A stretch of DNA of 26,298 bases from Fimbriimonadaceae bacterium (GTDB lineage Bacteria > Armatimonadota > Fimbriimonadia > Fimbriimonadales > Fimbriimonadaceae), in assembly GCA_019694835.1 (NCBI GenBank), contig JAIBBE010000159.1, forward strand, positions 1 through 26,298, written 5' to 3'. A model generated the notes under the pieces. That model did no database searches and was not told the origin of the DNA. It saw only the letters and a list, made by a program, of their open reading frames with translations. Shown one piece after another: positions 1 through 8,975 of the stretch. The first letter of the stretch is position 1; the number at the start of each line of letters is the position of its first letter. The position numbers and the translations under genes were made by a program.

Positions 1-252
1 GATCCGCGCACCCCGCAGGCCAATCCGCGCACCCCGCAGGCCGATCCGCGCACCCCGCAGGCCGATCCGCGCACCCCGCAGGCCGATCCGCGCACCCCGC
101 AGGCCGATCCGCGCACCCCGCAGGCCGATCCGCGCACCCCGCAGGCCAATCCGCGCACCCCGCAGGCCGATCTGCGCACTTCGCATGCCGATCCGCGCAC
201 CCCGCGGCTCATTGCGCGCACTTTGCAGTCGATTCTTCGCACTTTGTGAGGG
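1..252. repeat. 21-bp tandem repeat array (minisatellite), cut by the left edge
   Basis: About twelve consecutive 21-bp units start at 1, 22, 43, 64 and so on to 232. The consensus begins gatccgcgcaccccgcag. The first eight units are almost identical and differ only by g/a at the first base (units at 22 and 148 begin with a). The last four (169, 190, 211, 232) decay progressively, which is usual at the edge of an array that expands internally. The period is a multiple of three, and the plus-strand frame starting at base 1 is open and reads (DPRTPQA)n until a TGA at 247-249. The array could therefore be the 3' end of a gene coming from the left. However, the unit lacks stops in all six frames, so openness alone is not evidence of coding. 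From 253 to 405 I see nothing beyond the leader of the next gene. Confidence 0.97.
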
Positions 253-405
253 GATTTCTGCAACGGGATTGGCGGGTGCTGCGTTCCCTGGCTATGGAGT
301 TCCCACCGGGCCATTTCGGCTAGGTTCGAGCCAAGAGCGAACCGAGCTATTGCCTTGCGACGAGGATCTAAGCCCTCGCACCTGACGAGACCCTGGGAGG
401 TTCTC

Positions 406-591
406 ATGATTCAAGATTGGACCCCGAGCGCGGCTTTCGACGAAGAGCGATTCCGCGCCGCCTTTTCGGCCGACTCGAACTCAGCCGCACTCGACGCGTG
501 GAATGAGGTTCGGAAACAAACGGCCCTCATCTTGCTCGCCAGTTTTTCTCACTGGTCGTGCACCGAAACTCACCCTGCGGAGGTGAATTAA
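406..591 (+). CDS. Small hypothetical protein (61 aa), first gene of a two-gene unit
   Basis: I do not recognise this protein. The ATG at 406 is preceded by a good ribosome binding site (gggagg at 395-400, 5 nt spacing), so it is preferred over the longer reading that starts at 355. The product is acidic at its N-terminal half (MIQDWTPSAAFDEERFRAAF) and has a short hydrophobic stretch (TALILLASFSHW) near residues 39-50. It lacks a clear signal peptide or domain. The stop at 589-591 is one base from the ATG of the next gene, and that gene's GGAGG lies inside this reading frame, so the two are probably co-transcribed and translationally coupled. No function is proposed. Confidence 0.6.
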   Translation: MIQDWTPSAAFDEERFRAAFSADSNSAALDAWNEVRKQTALILLASFSHWSCTETHPAEVN

Positions 592-592
592 C

Positions 593-1273
593 ATGCCATC
601 CGATTGGTATCCCAGTCGCGAAAGCGAACTCGTTCAATGGCACGCGCAGTTTGCGGCGGCCCTCGACAGTTACTCGGTCACGCTCGGCATCGCTCCGGCG
701 GTGGTCGTGCAGGCGCAGGTCGACGCGGCGAATGTCGCGCTTGCCTTGGCGGCCGTCGAAGCCGCCACCAACTACCGCTCGGAGGTCGTCGCGTTCAAGG
801 ACCAGATGCTCCACGGTCTGCTGAACACCCCCACGCCTCCGCCTCCGACCCAGCCGGAAGAGATCACGCTTGCGCCGGGCACACTGGGCAACATCGAGGC
901 GCGGACGCGGCAACTCGTGGCCCAGATCAAGGCGAATCCGGCCTTCACCCAGCAGATGGGCGAAGACATGGGCATCTTCCCGCCGACGCCGACTCCGACG
1001 AATCCTTCGATCGTCTCGGCCACCGCGCAGCCGAACTCGATTGTCGCGATTCGGATTACCTTTGGCAGCGCCCCGGCGGTGGCTCTGTTCCGCCAAGTCG
1101 GGACGGGCAACTGGGCTCAGCTTGCCGTCCTGACCTCGGCGACCTACTCGGACACCTCCGCCCCCGGCACGCCCGGCCAGCCGGAGACTCGCAACTATCG
1201 GCTGCAGGCGTACGTGAACAACACCCCGTCCGGCCCCAACTCGGACATCGTCAGCGTCGTGACGATCCCGTAG
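593..1273 (+). CDS. Hypothetical two-part protein with proline-rich linker and Fn3-like C-terminus
   Basis: A 226-aa protein of unknown function. GGAGG at 579-583 sits 9 nt before the ATG. Residues 1-75 form an alanine-rich, probably helical region starting MPSDWYPSRESELVQWH. A proline-rich linker (TPTPPPPTQPEE) follows, then a second helical stretch (about 90-125), a second linker (FPPTPTPTNP), and a C-terminal beta-rich module of about 90 residues (NSIVAIRITFGSAPAVALFRQ...RNYRLQAYVNNTPSG...SDIVSVVTIP) that resembles a fibronectin type III or Ig-like fold. No signal peptide is visible, so the protein is probably cytoplasmic or exported by another route. It follows the 61-aa gene by one base and is closed by a strong hairpin at 1291-1320. 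The Fn3-like reading comes from sequence style only. Confidence 0.8.
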   Translation: MPSDWYPSRESELVQWHAQFAAALDSYSVTLGIAPAVVVQAQVDAANVALALAAVEAATNYRSEVVAFKDQMLHGLLNTPTPPPPTQPEEITLAPGTLGNIEARTRQLVAQIKANPAFTQQMGEDMGIFPPTPTPTNPSIVSATAQPNSIVAIRITFGSAPAVALFRQVGTGNWAQLAVLTSATYSDTSAPGTPGQPETRNYRLQAYVNNTPSGPNSDIVSVVTIP

Positions 1274-1290
1274 TCCGGACCTCACTCCCA

Positions 1291-1320
1291 GCCCCTCTCC
1301 ACCGGAGTGGAGAGGGGGGC
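1291..1320. terminator. Bidirectional terminator-like hairpin between convergent genes
   Basis: An 11-12 bp perfect stem (1291-1302 with 1307-1318) closes a four-base cgga loop. The arms are gcccctctccac and its complement. It lies between the stop of the plus-strand gene (1273) and the stop of the minus-strand VOC gene (1323), where a shared terminator is expected. There is no clear T-run. The stem shares the ccctctccac/gggagagggg flavour of the REP-like repeats at 1906-2052 and may be a related element. Confidence 0.65.
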
Positions 1321-1322
1321 GT

Positions 1323-1820
1323 TTAGGCCAGGGCCTCGACCACTTCGGGGGGAGCTTGAACGAGTTCGATCAGTACACCTTCGCCACAAAGCGGAAACTC
1401 GTCGTTGCCCTTCGGATGGATGAAGCAGACGTCGTGCCCGCTTGCGCCGGGGCGGATTCCGCCGGGGGTGAAGCGCACGCCTTTCGCGGTCATCCAGGCG
1501 ACGGCGCTGGGTAAGTCGTCGACCCAGAGGCCGACGTGGTTGAGAGGCGGCTGGTGGACGGCGGGCTTCTTCTCGGCATCGATGGGCTGCATGAGGTCGA
1601 CTTCCACCGCGTGCGGCCCATGCCCGAGGGTGCAGATATCCTCGTCGACATTCTCCTGTTCGCTGCGGAAACTCCCGGTCCGTTCGAGGCCGAGGACGCC
1701 GACCCACAGCCCGGCGAGTCGGCTCTTGTCGACGCTTCCGATCGCGATTTGCTGGATGCCGAGGATTCGGAACGGGCGGCGGTTCTCGTCCATGCGAAGA
1801 GCGTACCAGCGGGCATCCAT
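1323..1820 (-). CDS. VOC-family (glyoxalase-like) protein, probable methylmalonyl-CoA epimerase
   Basis: A small VOC (vicinal oxygen chelate) metalloprotein. Two beta-alpha-beta-beta-beta halves are recognisable: residues 18-75 ([29 protein letters not shown]...AVEVDLMQP) and 88-158 ([27 protein letters not shown]...[10 protein letters not shown]). Candidate metal ligands are His95 in LNHVGLWV and Glu in LIELVQ. It is the last gene of the operon carrying propionyl-CoA carboxylase and methylmalonyl-CoA mutase. That pathway needs an epimerase between the carboxylase (S product) and the mutase (R substrate), and no other epimerase is visible, so the assignment rests largely on context. Without it this would be called lactoylglutathione lyase-like. 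Neither the first ATG (1820) nor the internal ATG at 1793 (start [10 protein letters not shown]) has a clear ribosome binding site; the shorter form is also plausible. Confidence 0.8.
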   Translation of the reverse strand: MDARWYALRMDENRRPFRILGIQQIAIGSVDKSRLAGLWVGVLGLERTGSFRSEQENVDEDICTLGHGPHAVEVDLMQPIDAEKKPAVHQPPLNHVGLWVDDLPSAVAWMTAKGVRFTPGGIRPGASGHDVCFIHPKGNDEFPLCGEGVLIELVQAPPEVVEALA

Positions 1821-1905
1821 CCGTGGGAGGGTTCACTGCAGAGTCGTCGGAGCTTCGGGGCCAGGTGCGAGAACATCGTGCCGACTGCGCGAGTCTCCGG
1901 CTCGC

Positions 1906-2052
1906 GGCCCCCTCCCTGTCCCTCCCCCACCAGGGAGTGGGAGAGGGGACGCAACCGATCTCTCGGATTCGATCCGTTTCCAATCGACGACTGGAAAGTG
2001 CAAACACGTCCCCTCTCCCACTCCCTGGTGGGGGAGGGACAGGGAGGGGGCC
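1906..2052. repeat. Pair of 45-bp REP-like elements in perfect inverted orientation
   Basis: Bases 1906-1950 and 2008-2052 are exact reverse complements over 45 bp, separated by 57 bp. Each arm is itself an imperfect palindrome built from ccctccc...gggag blocks, as in REP/BIME elements. The right arm ends one base before the stop codon of the biotin carboxylase gene (2054). The pair fills most of the 233-bp gap between two same-strand genes. RNA across it could form a very long stem that would stop transcription or protect the upstream message, which would uncouple the VOC gene from the rest of the operon. Confidence 0.9.
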
Positions 2053-2053
2053 G

Positions 2054-4126
2054 CTACTCGAAGCTGAGGATCGGCTGGTTGACTGCGAGGCTTTCGCCCG
2101 GCTGGGCCAGCAGTTCGCCAACAATGGCGTCCTGGGCAGCGGTGAGGGTGTTCTCCATCTTCATCGCCTCGATGATGGCCAGGCGCTCGCCGGCTCGGAC
2201 CTTTTGCCCGACGCTGACCGCTAGGTGAACCAAGAGTCCCGGCATGGGCGACAGCACGAAGCGGGAGAGGTCGGGCGGCTCCTTGTGGGGCATGAGTTTG
2301 AAGAGTTCGGCCGCCCGGCGTCCCATCACGATCGCCTCGATCTGGGCTCCGTTGTGGGCGACGCGAATGGCCAAAGGACTCGTTCCGCCCACCTCGCTGG
2401 CGGTGGACCTGGGTCGCTCGACCAGGGCAGAGAAGGGTCGTCCATTGCACGTGCCCGTTCCCAGGTTCTCGCCGAGGCGGGTGCTGCTCTGGATGTCGTA
2501 GCTCTTGCCCCCAACTTCCACGATCGCCCTGTTCGAGGCCGTGTCGAAGGTCTCGATGCTCACGATGTGGTGTCGGTGATTTCCTTTGCCATCGAGCACG
2601 ACCACCACGAGTTCGGGCTGGATTCGGGCATGGTGCCCCGCGAGCTGTCCACTGATGCCGACGGCCCGCTCGCGGGCCTTGCGTCGCACGAATGCCGCCA
2701 AGGCAACGAGGAAGAGCGGATCTTCGTGCTCGACGGCGTTCCCGTCGAACCCATTGGGATAGTGCTCGGCGATGAACCCCGTGTTGAAATCACCGGCTAC
2801 GAACTTCGGGTGCGCGAGAAGCGCGGACTGGAACATGATGTTGCTGTTGATGCCACGAATAATGAAGCCGTTCAGCGCCTCACGCATCCGCTCGATGGCT
2901 TCGTTTCGATCCTTGCCGTGGACGATGAGCTTGGCAATCATCGAATCGTAATACATCGGGATTTCGCCGCCTTCGAAGACGCCCGTGTCGACGCGGACGC
3001 CGCCCTCTTCGGGCATGGGGCAAGCGGCTTCCATCGTCACTGGAGGCGGCAGATACTGCACGAGGCGGCCCGTGGAGGGCAGGAAGTTGCGGTTGGGGTC
3101 TTCCGCGTTGATGCGGCACTCGATGGCCCAGCCGTTGCGCTGCACCTCGGCTTGCGTGATGGGCAGCGGCTCTCCAGCAGCGACCCGGATCATGAGTTCA
3201 ACCAGGTCCAGTCCGGTGATGCACTCGGTGACGGGATGCTCGACTTGGAGCCGCGTGTTCATTTCGAGGAAGTAGAAGCTCTGGTCCCTTCCGACGACGA
3301 ACTCGACGGTTCCCGCGCTCTGATAGTTGACGGCCTTGGCCAAGGCGACCGCCTGCTCGCCCATCGCTTTGCGGGTGGCCTCGCTGATGAACGGCGAGGG
3401 AGCTTCCTCGATCACTTTTTGGTGCCTTCGCTGGATGCTGCACTCGCGCTCATTCAGATAGACGACATTGCCGTGGGCGTCGCCGAGGACCTGAATCTCG
3501 ATGTGACGAGGTTCCTCGACGTACTTTTCGACAAACACCCGGTCATCGCCAAAGCTCGCTTTGGCCTCGTTTCGACAGGACGTAAAGCCCTCGTGGGTTT
3601 CCTTGTCGTTATAGGCGACCCGGAGGCCTTTTCCGCCGCCACCGGCGCTGGCCTTGATCATCACCGGATAGCCAAGGTCGCGCGCGATCTCCACGGCCTG
3701 ATCGGCGCTGTCGATGGCCTCATGCCATCCCGGGATCGTGTTGACCTTGGCCTCGTTGGCCAGTTTCTTCGACGCGATCTTGTCCCCCATGGCGGCGATG
3801 CTGTAGTGCTTGGGACCGATGAAGACCAGTCCCTCCTCTTCGACTCGGCGGGCGAACTGCTCGTTTTCGCTGAGGAAGCCATAACCGGGGTGAATCGCCT
3901 CCGCACCGGTTGACTTGGCGGCAGCGATGATCTTGTCGGCGACGAGATAGCTCTCGCGGCTTGGCGCGGGTCCGAGGAGGATGGCTTCATCGGCAAGGGC
4001 CACGTGGCGTGCGCTCCGGTCCGCTTCCGAGTAGACGGCGACGGTTGCGATGCCCATTTTCTTCGCCGTCTTGATGACCCGGCAGGCAATTTCACCGCGA
4101 TTGGCAATGAGGATTTTCTTAAACAT
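2054..4126 (-). CDS. pccA: Propionyl/acetyl-CoA carboxylase, biotin carboxylase and biotin carrier (alpha) subunit
   Basis: A 690-aa alpha subunit of a biotin-dependent acyl-CoA carboxylase. It carboxylates biotin with ATP and bicarbonate and presents carboxybiotin to the beta subunit. The biotin carboxylase domain (about 1-450) starts FKKILIANRGEIACRV, has the ATP-grasp glycine loop KASAGGGGKG at 158-167, and has the catalytic segment EMNTRLQVEHPVTE at 288-301. A divergent linking (BT) region follows, then a C-terminal biotinyl domain with EAMKMENT. The biotinylated lysine is about Lys656, 34 residues from the end, as usual. Full length matches PccA/AccA3-type proteins. It lies downstream of the beta subunit gene with a 95-bp gap full of hairpin repeats. 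The neighbouring mutase and MeaB make propionyl-CoA the most likely substrate. The Shine-Dalgarno is weak at the ATG. Confidence 0.96.
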   Translation of the reverse strand: MFKKILIANRGEIACRVIKTAKKMGIATVAVYSEADRSARHVALADEAILLGPAPSRESYLVADKIIAAAKSTGAEAIHPGYGFLSENEQFARRVEEEGLVFIGPKHYSIAAMGDKIASKKLANEAKVNTIPGWHEAIDSADQAVEIARDLGYPVMIKASAGGGGKGLRVAYNDKETHEGFTSCRNEAKASFGDDRVFVEKYVEEPRHIEIQVLGDAHGNVVYLNERECSIQRRHQKVIEEAPSPFISEATRKAMGEQAVALAKAVNYQSAGTVEFVVGRDQSFYFLEMNTRLQVEHPVTECITGLDLVELMIRVAAGEPLPITQAEVQRNGWAIECRINAEDPNRNFLPSTGRLVQYLPPPVTMEAACPMPEEGGVRVDTGVFEGGEIPMYYDSMIAKLIVHGKDRNEAIERMREALNGFIIRGINSNIMFQSALLAHPKFVAGDFNTGFIAEHYPNGFDGNAVEHEDPLFLVALAAFVRRKARERAVGISGQLAGHHARIQPELVVVVLDGKGNHRHHIVSIETFDTASNRAIVEVGGKSYDIQSSTRLGENLGTGTCNGRPFSALVERPRSTASEVGGTSPLAIRVAHNGAQIEAIVMGRRAAELFKLMPHKEPPDLSRFVLSPMPGLLVHLAVSVGQKVRAGERLAIIEAMKMENTLTAAQDAIVGELLAQPGESLAVNQPILSFE

Positions 4127-4144
4127 CGTTCGTTCCGTATGCTA

Positions 4145-4223
4145 CTTCCTTATGCATCCATCCTCCGACGGATGGATGCTCCTCTTCCTTATGCATCTAT
4201 CCTCCCACGGATGGATGCCTCCT
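4145..4223. repeat. Two tandem 39-bp hairpin repeats in the pccB-pccA gap
   Basis: Two copies of a roughly 39-bp unit (4145-4183 and 4184-4223) lie head to tail. Each holds a stem of 10 bp with a six-base loop: 4154-4163 with 4170-4179 (perfect), and 4193-4202 with 4209-4218 (one G-U type mismatch). On the transcribed (minus) strand each unit also carries purine-rich ggagg and aaggaag motifs that look like ribosome binding sites. They sit between the beta-subunit stop and the alpha-subunit start, where they could set the subunit ratio through mRNA stability or translation. Confidence 0.9.
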
Positions 4224-5754
4224 AGAGCGGAATGTTCCCGTGTTTGCGCCACGGATTCTCCAGCTTCTTGTCCTTGAGCATCGCCAGGGAACGGCAGATG
4301 CGCTTCCTCGTTTCATGCGGCCAAATCACGTCTTCGATGAATCCGCGAGCACCGGCAATGAACGGATTGGCAAATTGGGTCTTGTACTCAGCCTCTCGCG
4401 CGGCGAGCTTTGCTGGATCGTCTTTGTCCTCGCGGAAGATGATCTCGACGGCACCTTTGGCTCCCATGACCGCGATTTCGGCATTGGGCCAAGAAAGGTT
4501 GACATCTCCGCGCAGGTGCTTGGAGGCCATCACGTCATAGGCTCCCCCGTAGGCCTTGCGCGTAATGACCGTTACCTTGGGGACGGTGCACTCGGCGTAG
4601 GCATAGAGCAGTTTGGCTCCATGCTTGATGATGCCCCCGTATTCCTGGCTGGTTCCGGGCAGGAAGCCCGGCACGTCGACGAACGTGATCAACGGGATAT
4701 TGAAGGCGTCGCAGAACCGCACGAAGCGCGCCGCCTTGATGCTGCTTTTGATGTCCAGACAGCCCGCGAGCACCATCGGATTGTTCGCCACGATGCCGAC
4801 CGAGCGTCCATCCATGCGCGCCATGCCGATTACGATGTTCTTGGCATAGTCGGGCTGCAATTCGAAGAAATCGCAGTCGTCCACGACCTTGACGATCAAC
4901 TCCTTGATGTCATACGGCTTGTTCGGGTTCTCGGGAACCAGCGTGTCGAGACTGTAGTCGGCCCGGTCCGAGGCATCGCCATTGGGTCTCACCGGCACGC
5001 CGCTTCGGTTGCTGAGGGGGAGGTAATTGAAGAACCGTCGAAGCATCAGCAGCGCTTCGACGTCGTTTTCGAAAGCAAGGTCGGCCACGCCGCTCGTCGT
5101 GGTGTGAGTGCTCGCACCGCCCAATTCCTCGGCCGTAACCTCCTCGTGGGTCACGGTTTTGACCACGTCGGGGCCGGTGACGAACATGTAGGAGCTGTCT
5201 CGGACCATGAAGATGAAGTCGGTCATCGCCGGCGAGTACACGGCACCTCCAGCGCATGGGCCCATGATGACGCTGATCTGCGGGATCACTCCCGAGGCCA
5301 TGACATTGCGCTGAAAGACCTCGGCATAGCCCCCGAGCGAAGCGACACCTTCTTGGATACGGGCACCGCCGCTGTCATTGAGTCCGATGACCGGCGCGCC
5401 GACTTTCATCGCGTGGTCCATGATTTTGCAGATCTTCTCGGCATGCGCTTCGGAGAGTGCCCCGCCGAACACCGTGAAGTCCTGGCTGAAAAGGAAGACC
5501 AATCGGCCGTTGATCATGCCGTACCCGGTCACGACTCCGTCGCCAGCCACCTTTTGCTTCTGCATCCCAAAGTCGGTGCAGCGGTGCTCGACGAACATGT
5601 CCCACTCTTCGAAGCTGCCTTCATCGAGCAGCAGTTCGATTCTCTCGCGAGCAGTGAGTTTCCCCTTGGCATGTTGCTTGCCGATGCGCGAAGCACCGCC
5701 ACCAAGGCGCGCGGCTTCACGTCTCGCTTCGAGTTCTTGAATCCGTTCTTTCAT
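4222..5754 (-). CDS. pccB: Propionyl-CoA carboxylase beta (carboxyltransferase) subunit
   Basis: A 510-aa acyl-CoA carboxyltransferase that moves CO2 from carboxybiotin to propionyl-CoA, giving (S)-methylmalonyl-CoA. Two crotonase-type halves are present. The N-half oxyanion loop is [13 protein letters not shown], and the C-half has [16 protein letters not shown]. The Asp in AYDVM matches the residue reported in Streptomyces PccB to favour propionyl-CoA over acetyl-CoA (recalled from literature, not checked here). [10 protein letters not shown] and the C-terminal [12 protein letters not shown] are typical of the family. Start choice: the ATG at 5754 has aaggag 3 nt upstream, whereas the longer frame's ATG at 5769 has gaggg directly abutting it, too close to work well. 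It lies between meaB and pccA in one operon. It could also accept acetyl-CoA. Confidence 0.96.
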   Translation of the reverse strand: MKERIQELEARREAARLGGGASRIGKQHAKGKLTARERIELLLDEGSFEEWDMFVEHRCTDFGMQKQKVAGDGVVTGYGMINGRLVFLFSQDFTVFGGALSEAHAEKICKIMDHAMKVGAPVIGLNDSGGARIQEGVASLGGYAEVFQRNVMASGVIPQISVIMGPCAGGAVYSPAMTDFIFMVRDSSYMFVTGPDVVKTVTHEEVTAEELGGASTHTTTSGVADLAFENDVEALLMLRRFFNYLPLSNRSGVPVRPNGDASDRADYSLDTLVPENPNKPYDIKELIVKVVDDCDFFELQPDYAKNIVIGMARMDGRSVGIVANNPMVLAGCLDIKSSIKAARFVRFCDAFNIPLITFVDVPGFLPGTSQEYGGIIKHGAKLLYAYAECTVPKVTVITRKAYGGAYDVMASKHLRGDVNLSWPNAEIAVMGAKGAVEIIFREDKDDPAKLAAREAEYKTQFANPFIAGARGFIEDVIWPHETRKRICRSLAMLKDKKLENPWRKHGNIPL

Positions 5755-5799
5755 AGTCTCCTTTTTCATCCCTCGTATACCTGGAACATCGCCCTCTGG

Positions 5800-6801
5800 T
5801 TATTGGAGCAGATCGAGCAGGTAGCGGGCGGCCGCGCAAGGGGCGATCTTCCCTTGACGAATGTCTTCTGAGATTGCAGGCAGGGCGGATCGGACGGCGG
5901 GATGCCGTCTGAACCTCTCGCGAAGACCTGCGTCGATGCGTTCCCACATCCATGCTTGGTCCTGGGCGTTGCGGCGTGCTTCGAACGCTCCGCTTTCGAC
6001 CTGTACTTTCCAAAATCTGGATGCGGCTTCCCAGAATTCGGACAGTCCAGTGCCAACAAGTGCGGAGGCCTGAAGCACCTCGGGGCACCAGGCCGAGGCA
6101 GACTTTCGCGCCATCAGCATCGTAGCTTTGGCCACGGTGTCCTTGGCCCGAACGGCGGCGTTCTCATCAAGGTCGGACTTGTTGATGACGACCAAATCTG
6201 CCAGTTCAGTCACACCGCGCTTGATCGCCTGCAAGTCATCGCCAGCATTGGGCAGCTGAAGCAACACGAACAGGTCGGTCATTCCCGAAACCGCAGCTTC
6301 GCTTTGGCCTACTCCGACGGTTTCCACGATGACGATCGAATAGCCTGCCGCCTCACTGACACGAATCGATTCACGAGTTCGGTCGGCAACGCCGCCCAGA
6401 GTCCCCGAAGTGGGACTCGGTCGAATGAAGGCGTGCTCATGGACCGAGAGCCGCTCCATTCGCGTCTTGTCCCCCAGGATGCTGCCTCCGCCCACCGAGG
6501 AACTGGGGTCCACAGCGAGCACGGCAACTCGCTCGTTCCGCGCGACAAGGAAGAGTCCAAGTGCCTCGATGAACGTGCTCTTGCCCGCGCCTGGAATTCC
6601 GCTGACTCCAATTCGAAATGCCCGCCCACTGTGCGGGATTAGCGCGTTGAGCACGGCGTCCGCTCGCTCGCGATGGTCGTCCCGCGTGGATTCGAGAAGC
6701 GTGATGACCTTGGCGATCGCACGCCGCTGTTCGTTGCCTGGCTTGCCCAACACGGCTTCGACCAACCGCGCATCGGAAGGAGCCAATTCCACATGATCCA
6801 T
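5800..6801 (-). CDS. meaB: Methylmalonyl-CoA mutase-associated GTPase (MeaB/ArgK family)
   Basis: A 333-aa G3E-family P-loop GTPase that gates adenosylcobalamin delivery to, and protection of, methylmalonyl-CoA mutase. Visible motifs: Walker A GIPGAGKST (68-76, Lys74), AVDPSSSVGGGSILGDKTRM (97-115) characteristic of MeaB, switch region ETVGVGQSE (160-168), and guanine-recognition NKSD (207-210). The C-terminal roughly 60 residues are helical, as in the dimerisation arm of the family. Length is typical. The start codon lies 2 nt after the stop of the mutase gene, so the two products are made together, which fits their physical complex. Older databases name such proteins ArgK or LAO transport ATPase; the context rules that reading out here. 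Confidence 0.96.
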   Translation of the reverse strand: MDHVELAPSDARLVEAVLGKPGNEQRRAIAKVITLLESTRDDHRERADAVLNALIPHSGRAFRIGVSGIPGAGKSTFIEALGLFLVARNERVAVLAVDPSSSVGGGSILGDKTRMERLSVHEHAFIRPSPTSGTLGGVADRTRESIRVSEAAGYSIVIVETVGVGQSEAAVSGMTDLFVLLQLPNAGDDLQAIKRGVTELADLVVINKSDLDENAAVRAKDTVAKATMLMARKSASAWCPEVLQASALVGTGLSEFWEAASRFWKVQVESGAFEARRNAQDQAWMWERIDAGLRERFRRHPAVRSALPAISEDIRQGKIAPCAAARYLLDLLQ

Positions 6802-6803
6802 GG

Positions 6804-8975
6804 CTAGCCCGCCTGGGCCTTGCGGATGTGCCCGAGTACGTCGCCAGCGCTCTCCAGAATGGGAGTGCCTGGACCATAAATCCCCTTAACTCCTGCCTGG
6901 AACAGGAATTCGTAGTCCTGGTGCGGAATCACGCCACCAACGAAGACGATGATGTCCTCGCCGCCTTGTTTTCGGAGTTCGGCGATGATCTCGGGCACCA
7001 GCGTCTTATGCCCTGCCGCCAGCGTGCTGACTCCGACAGCATGGACGTCGTTTTCGATGGCTTGCCGCGCGCACTCCTCGGGCGTCTGAAAGAGCGGCCC
7101 GGAATCCACGTCGAAACCAAGGTCGGCGAACGCGGTTGCGACCACTTTCGCCCCGCGATCGTGGCCATCCTGGCCGAGCTTGGCAATCATCACACGCGGG
7201 CGGCGTCCAGCTTCTTCGGCGAAGGCGGCGATCTCGGCCTTCAGCTTGTCCCAGCCCTCGCCGCCGTCGAAGGCGGATGCATAGACGCCGGTCACCTTTT
7301 GGATGATGGCCTTGTGGCGGCCGAAGACTTTTTCAAGGGCATCGCTGACTTCTCCTACCGTCGCTCGCACTCGCATCGCGTGGATGCTGAGTTCGAGCAG
7401 GTTACCCTTCGGACTTCCCGCTGCCACCGACTCAGCGCAGGCGGTGAGTGCATTTTTGGCAGCCTCGACAGCTTGTTGGTCTCTGGTGGCACGGATCTGT
7501 GCTAGGCGAGCAATCTGAGTCTCTCGCACTTTCACGTTGTCCACATCTCGGAACTCCACCGCTACTTCATTCGGGATGGTGTACTTGCTGACGCCCACGA
7601 TCACGTCTTTGCCGCTATCGATTCGGGCTTGTTTTTCGGCCGCGCTTGCCTCGATTTTGAGTTTGGCCCAGCCACTGGAGACGGCTTTGGTCATGCCTCC
7701 TTGCGCCTCCACCTCGTCGATGAGGGTCTGGGCCTTGTCTGCCATTTCTTGGGTGAGCGCTTCCATCATGTAACTGCCTGCCCAAGGATCGATGACTTTT
7801 GTGATGTGAGTTTCTTCTTGGAGGATGAGCTGTGTATTCCGCGCGATGCGGGCACTGAACTCAGTGGGAAGCGCAATGGCTTCGTCGAAGCTGTTGGTAT
7901 GGAGCGACTGGGTTCCCCCGAAAACGGCGGCCATCGCCTCGATCGTCGTCCGGACGATGTTGTTGTAGGGATCCTGCTCGGTGAGTGACCAGCCACTGGT
8001 TTGGCAATGAGTGCGCAGCATCAGACTCTTGGGGTGCTTTGCCCCAAATCCCTGCATGATGCGCGACCACAGGAGCCGGGCCGCTCGCATCTTGGCTACC
8101 TCGAGATAGAAGTTCATCCCGATGCCCCAGAAGAAGCTGAGTCGACCCGCAAAATCGTCGACATCCAGCCCTCGCGCCATCGCCGTTCGCACATATTCCT
8201 TTCCATCAGCGAGCGTCAAGGCGAGTTCGAGAGCTTGGTTCGCTCCTGCTTCCTGCATGTGGTAGCCGGAGATTGAAATCGAGTTGAACTTCGGCATCAT
8301 GTTTGCCGCGTACTCGATGATGTCGGCGACGATGTGCATCGAGGGCTCGGGCGGATAGATGTACGTGTTGCGCACCATGAACTCTTTCAGGATGTCGTTC
8401 TGAATGGTGCCGCTCAGCTGATCTCGACTGACTCCCTGTTCCTCACCGGCGACGATGAAGGCCGCCAAGACCGGCAAGACCGCGCCGTTCATCGTCATGC
8501 TCACGCTCACCCGATCAAGAGGAATCCCCTCGAAGAGGATCTTCATGTCCTCCACGCTGTCGATGGCCACTCCCGCTTTGCCGACGTCGCCGATCACGCG
8601 GGGATGATCGCTGTCGTAACCGCGATGCGTGGCAAGGTCGAAGGCCACGCTGATACCTTGGCCTCCGGCCGCGAGGCTCTTCCGGTAGAAGGCGTTGCTT
8701 TCCTCGGCGGTGGAGAAGCCCGCATATTGGCGTATGGTCCAGGGGCGACCAGCATACATTGTCGCCTGCGGCCCGCGGACAAACGGTGGAAAGCCCGGAA
8801 GGGTGTCCGCGAAGGGCAGATCCTTGAGGTCAGCACTCGTGTAAAGCGGCTTGACCACGATGCCTTCGCCCGTGATCCAATTCAGATCCGAAAGCTGTCC
8901 GCTGGGGACCGTCCGGGCAACCGCTTGCTCCCATTGTTCTAACGTCACAGGGGGAAATTGAGAGTCGGCGGCCAT
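6804..8975 (-). CDS. Methylmalonyl-CoA mutase, adenosylcobalamin-dependent, single-chain
   Basis: The mutase interconverts (R)-methylmalonyl-CoA and succinyl-CoA using adenosylcobalamin (scpA/mutB type). The N-terminal TIM-barrel substrate domain includes [39 protein letters not shown], and [19 protein letters not shown]. The C-terminal cobalamin-binding domain has the base-off DxHxxG motif GQDGHDRG; the cobalt-ligating His is residue 615 counted from the longer GTG start, 605 from the ATG. Both domains are in one chain of about 723 aa, the usual length for the catalytic subunit, and no small MutA-type subunit gene is nearby. The ATG at 8975 (MAADSQFPP) is chosen. A GTG at 9005 would add ten residues and has AGGAG 12 nt upstream, so it stays possible. 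It is the first gene of the operon; I see no cobalamin riboswitch in the 62 bp between it and the tRNA. Confidence 0.96.
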   Translation of the reverse strand: MAADSQFPPVTLEQWEQAVARTVPSGQLSDLNWITGEGIVVKPLYTSADLKDLPFADTLPGFPPFVRGPQATMYAGRPWTIRQYAGFSTAEESNAFYRKSLAAGGQGISVAFDLATHRGYDSDHPRVIGDVGKAGVAIDSVEDMKILFEGIPLDRVSVSMTMNGAVLPVLAAFIVAGEEQGVSRDQLSGTIQNDILKEFMVRNTYIYPPEPSMHIVADIIEYAANMMPKFNSISISGYHMQEAGANQALELALTLADGKEYVRTAMARGLDVDDFAGRLSFFWGIGMNFYLEVAKMRAARLLWSRIMQGFGAKHPKSLMLRTHCQTSGWSLTEQDPYNNIVRTTIEAMAAVFGGTQSLHTNSFDEAIALPTEFSARIARNTQLILQEETHITKVIDPWAGSYMMEALTQEMADKAQTLIDEVEAQGGMTKAVSSGWAKLKIEASAAEKQARIDSGKDVIVGVSKYTIPNEVAVEFRDVDNVKVRETQIARLAQIRATRDQQAVEAAKNALTACAESVAAGSPKGNLLELSIHAMRVRATVGEVSDALEKVFGRHKAIIQKVTGVYASAFDGGEGWDKLKAEIAAFAEEAGRRPRVMIAKLGQDGHDRGAKVVATAFADLGFDVDSGPLFQTPEECARQAIENDVHAVGVSTLAAGHKTLVPEIIAELRKQGGEDIIVFVGGVIPHQDYEFLFQAGVKGIYGPGTPILESAGDVLGHIRKAQAG

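Noticed and set aside
1..252. CRISPR array
   Set aside because: The 21-bp units are contiguous with no unique spacers, and no cas genes are nearby.
527..1285. 252-codon minus-strand open frame opposite the 593-1273 gene
   Set aside because: Arg/Asp-rich shadow product. The plus-strand gene has a proper GGAGG and coherent domains.
2225..3913. 562-codon open frame on the plus strand opposite pccA
   Set aside because: The minus strand encodes a full-length biotin carboxylase with all motifs. The plus-strand frame is its high-GC antisense shadow with low-complexity acidic sequence.
4240..5871. 543-codon plus-strand open frame opposite pccB
   Set aside because: Antisense shadow of the carboxyltransferase gene, with no domain and no ribosome binding site.
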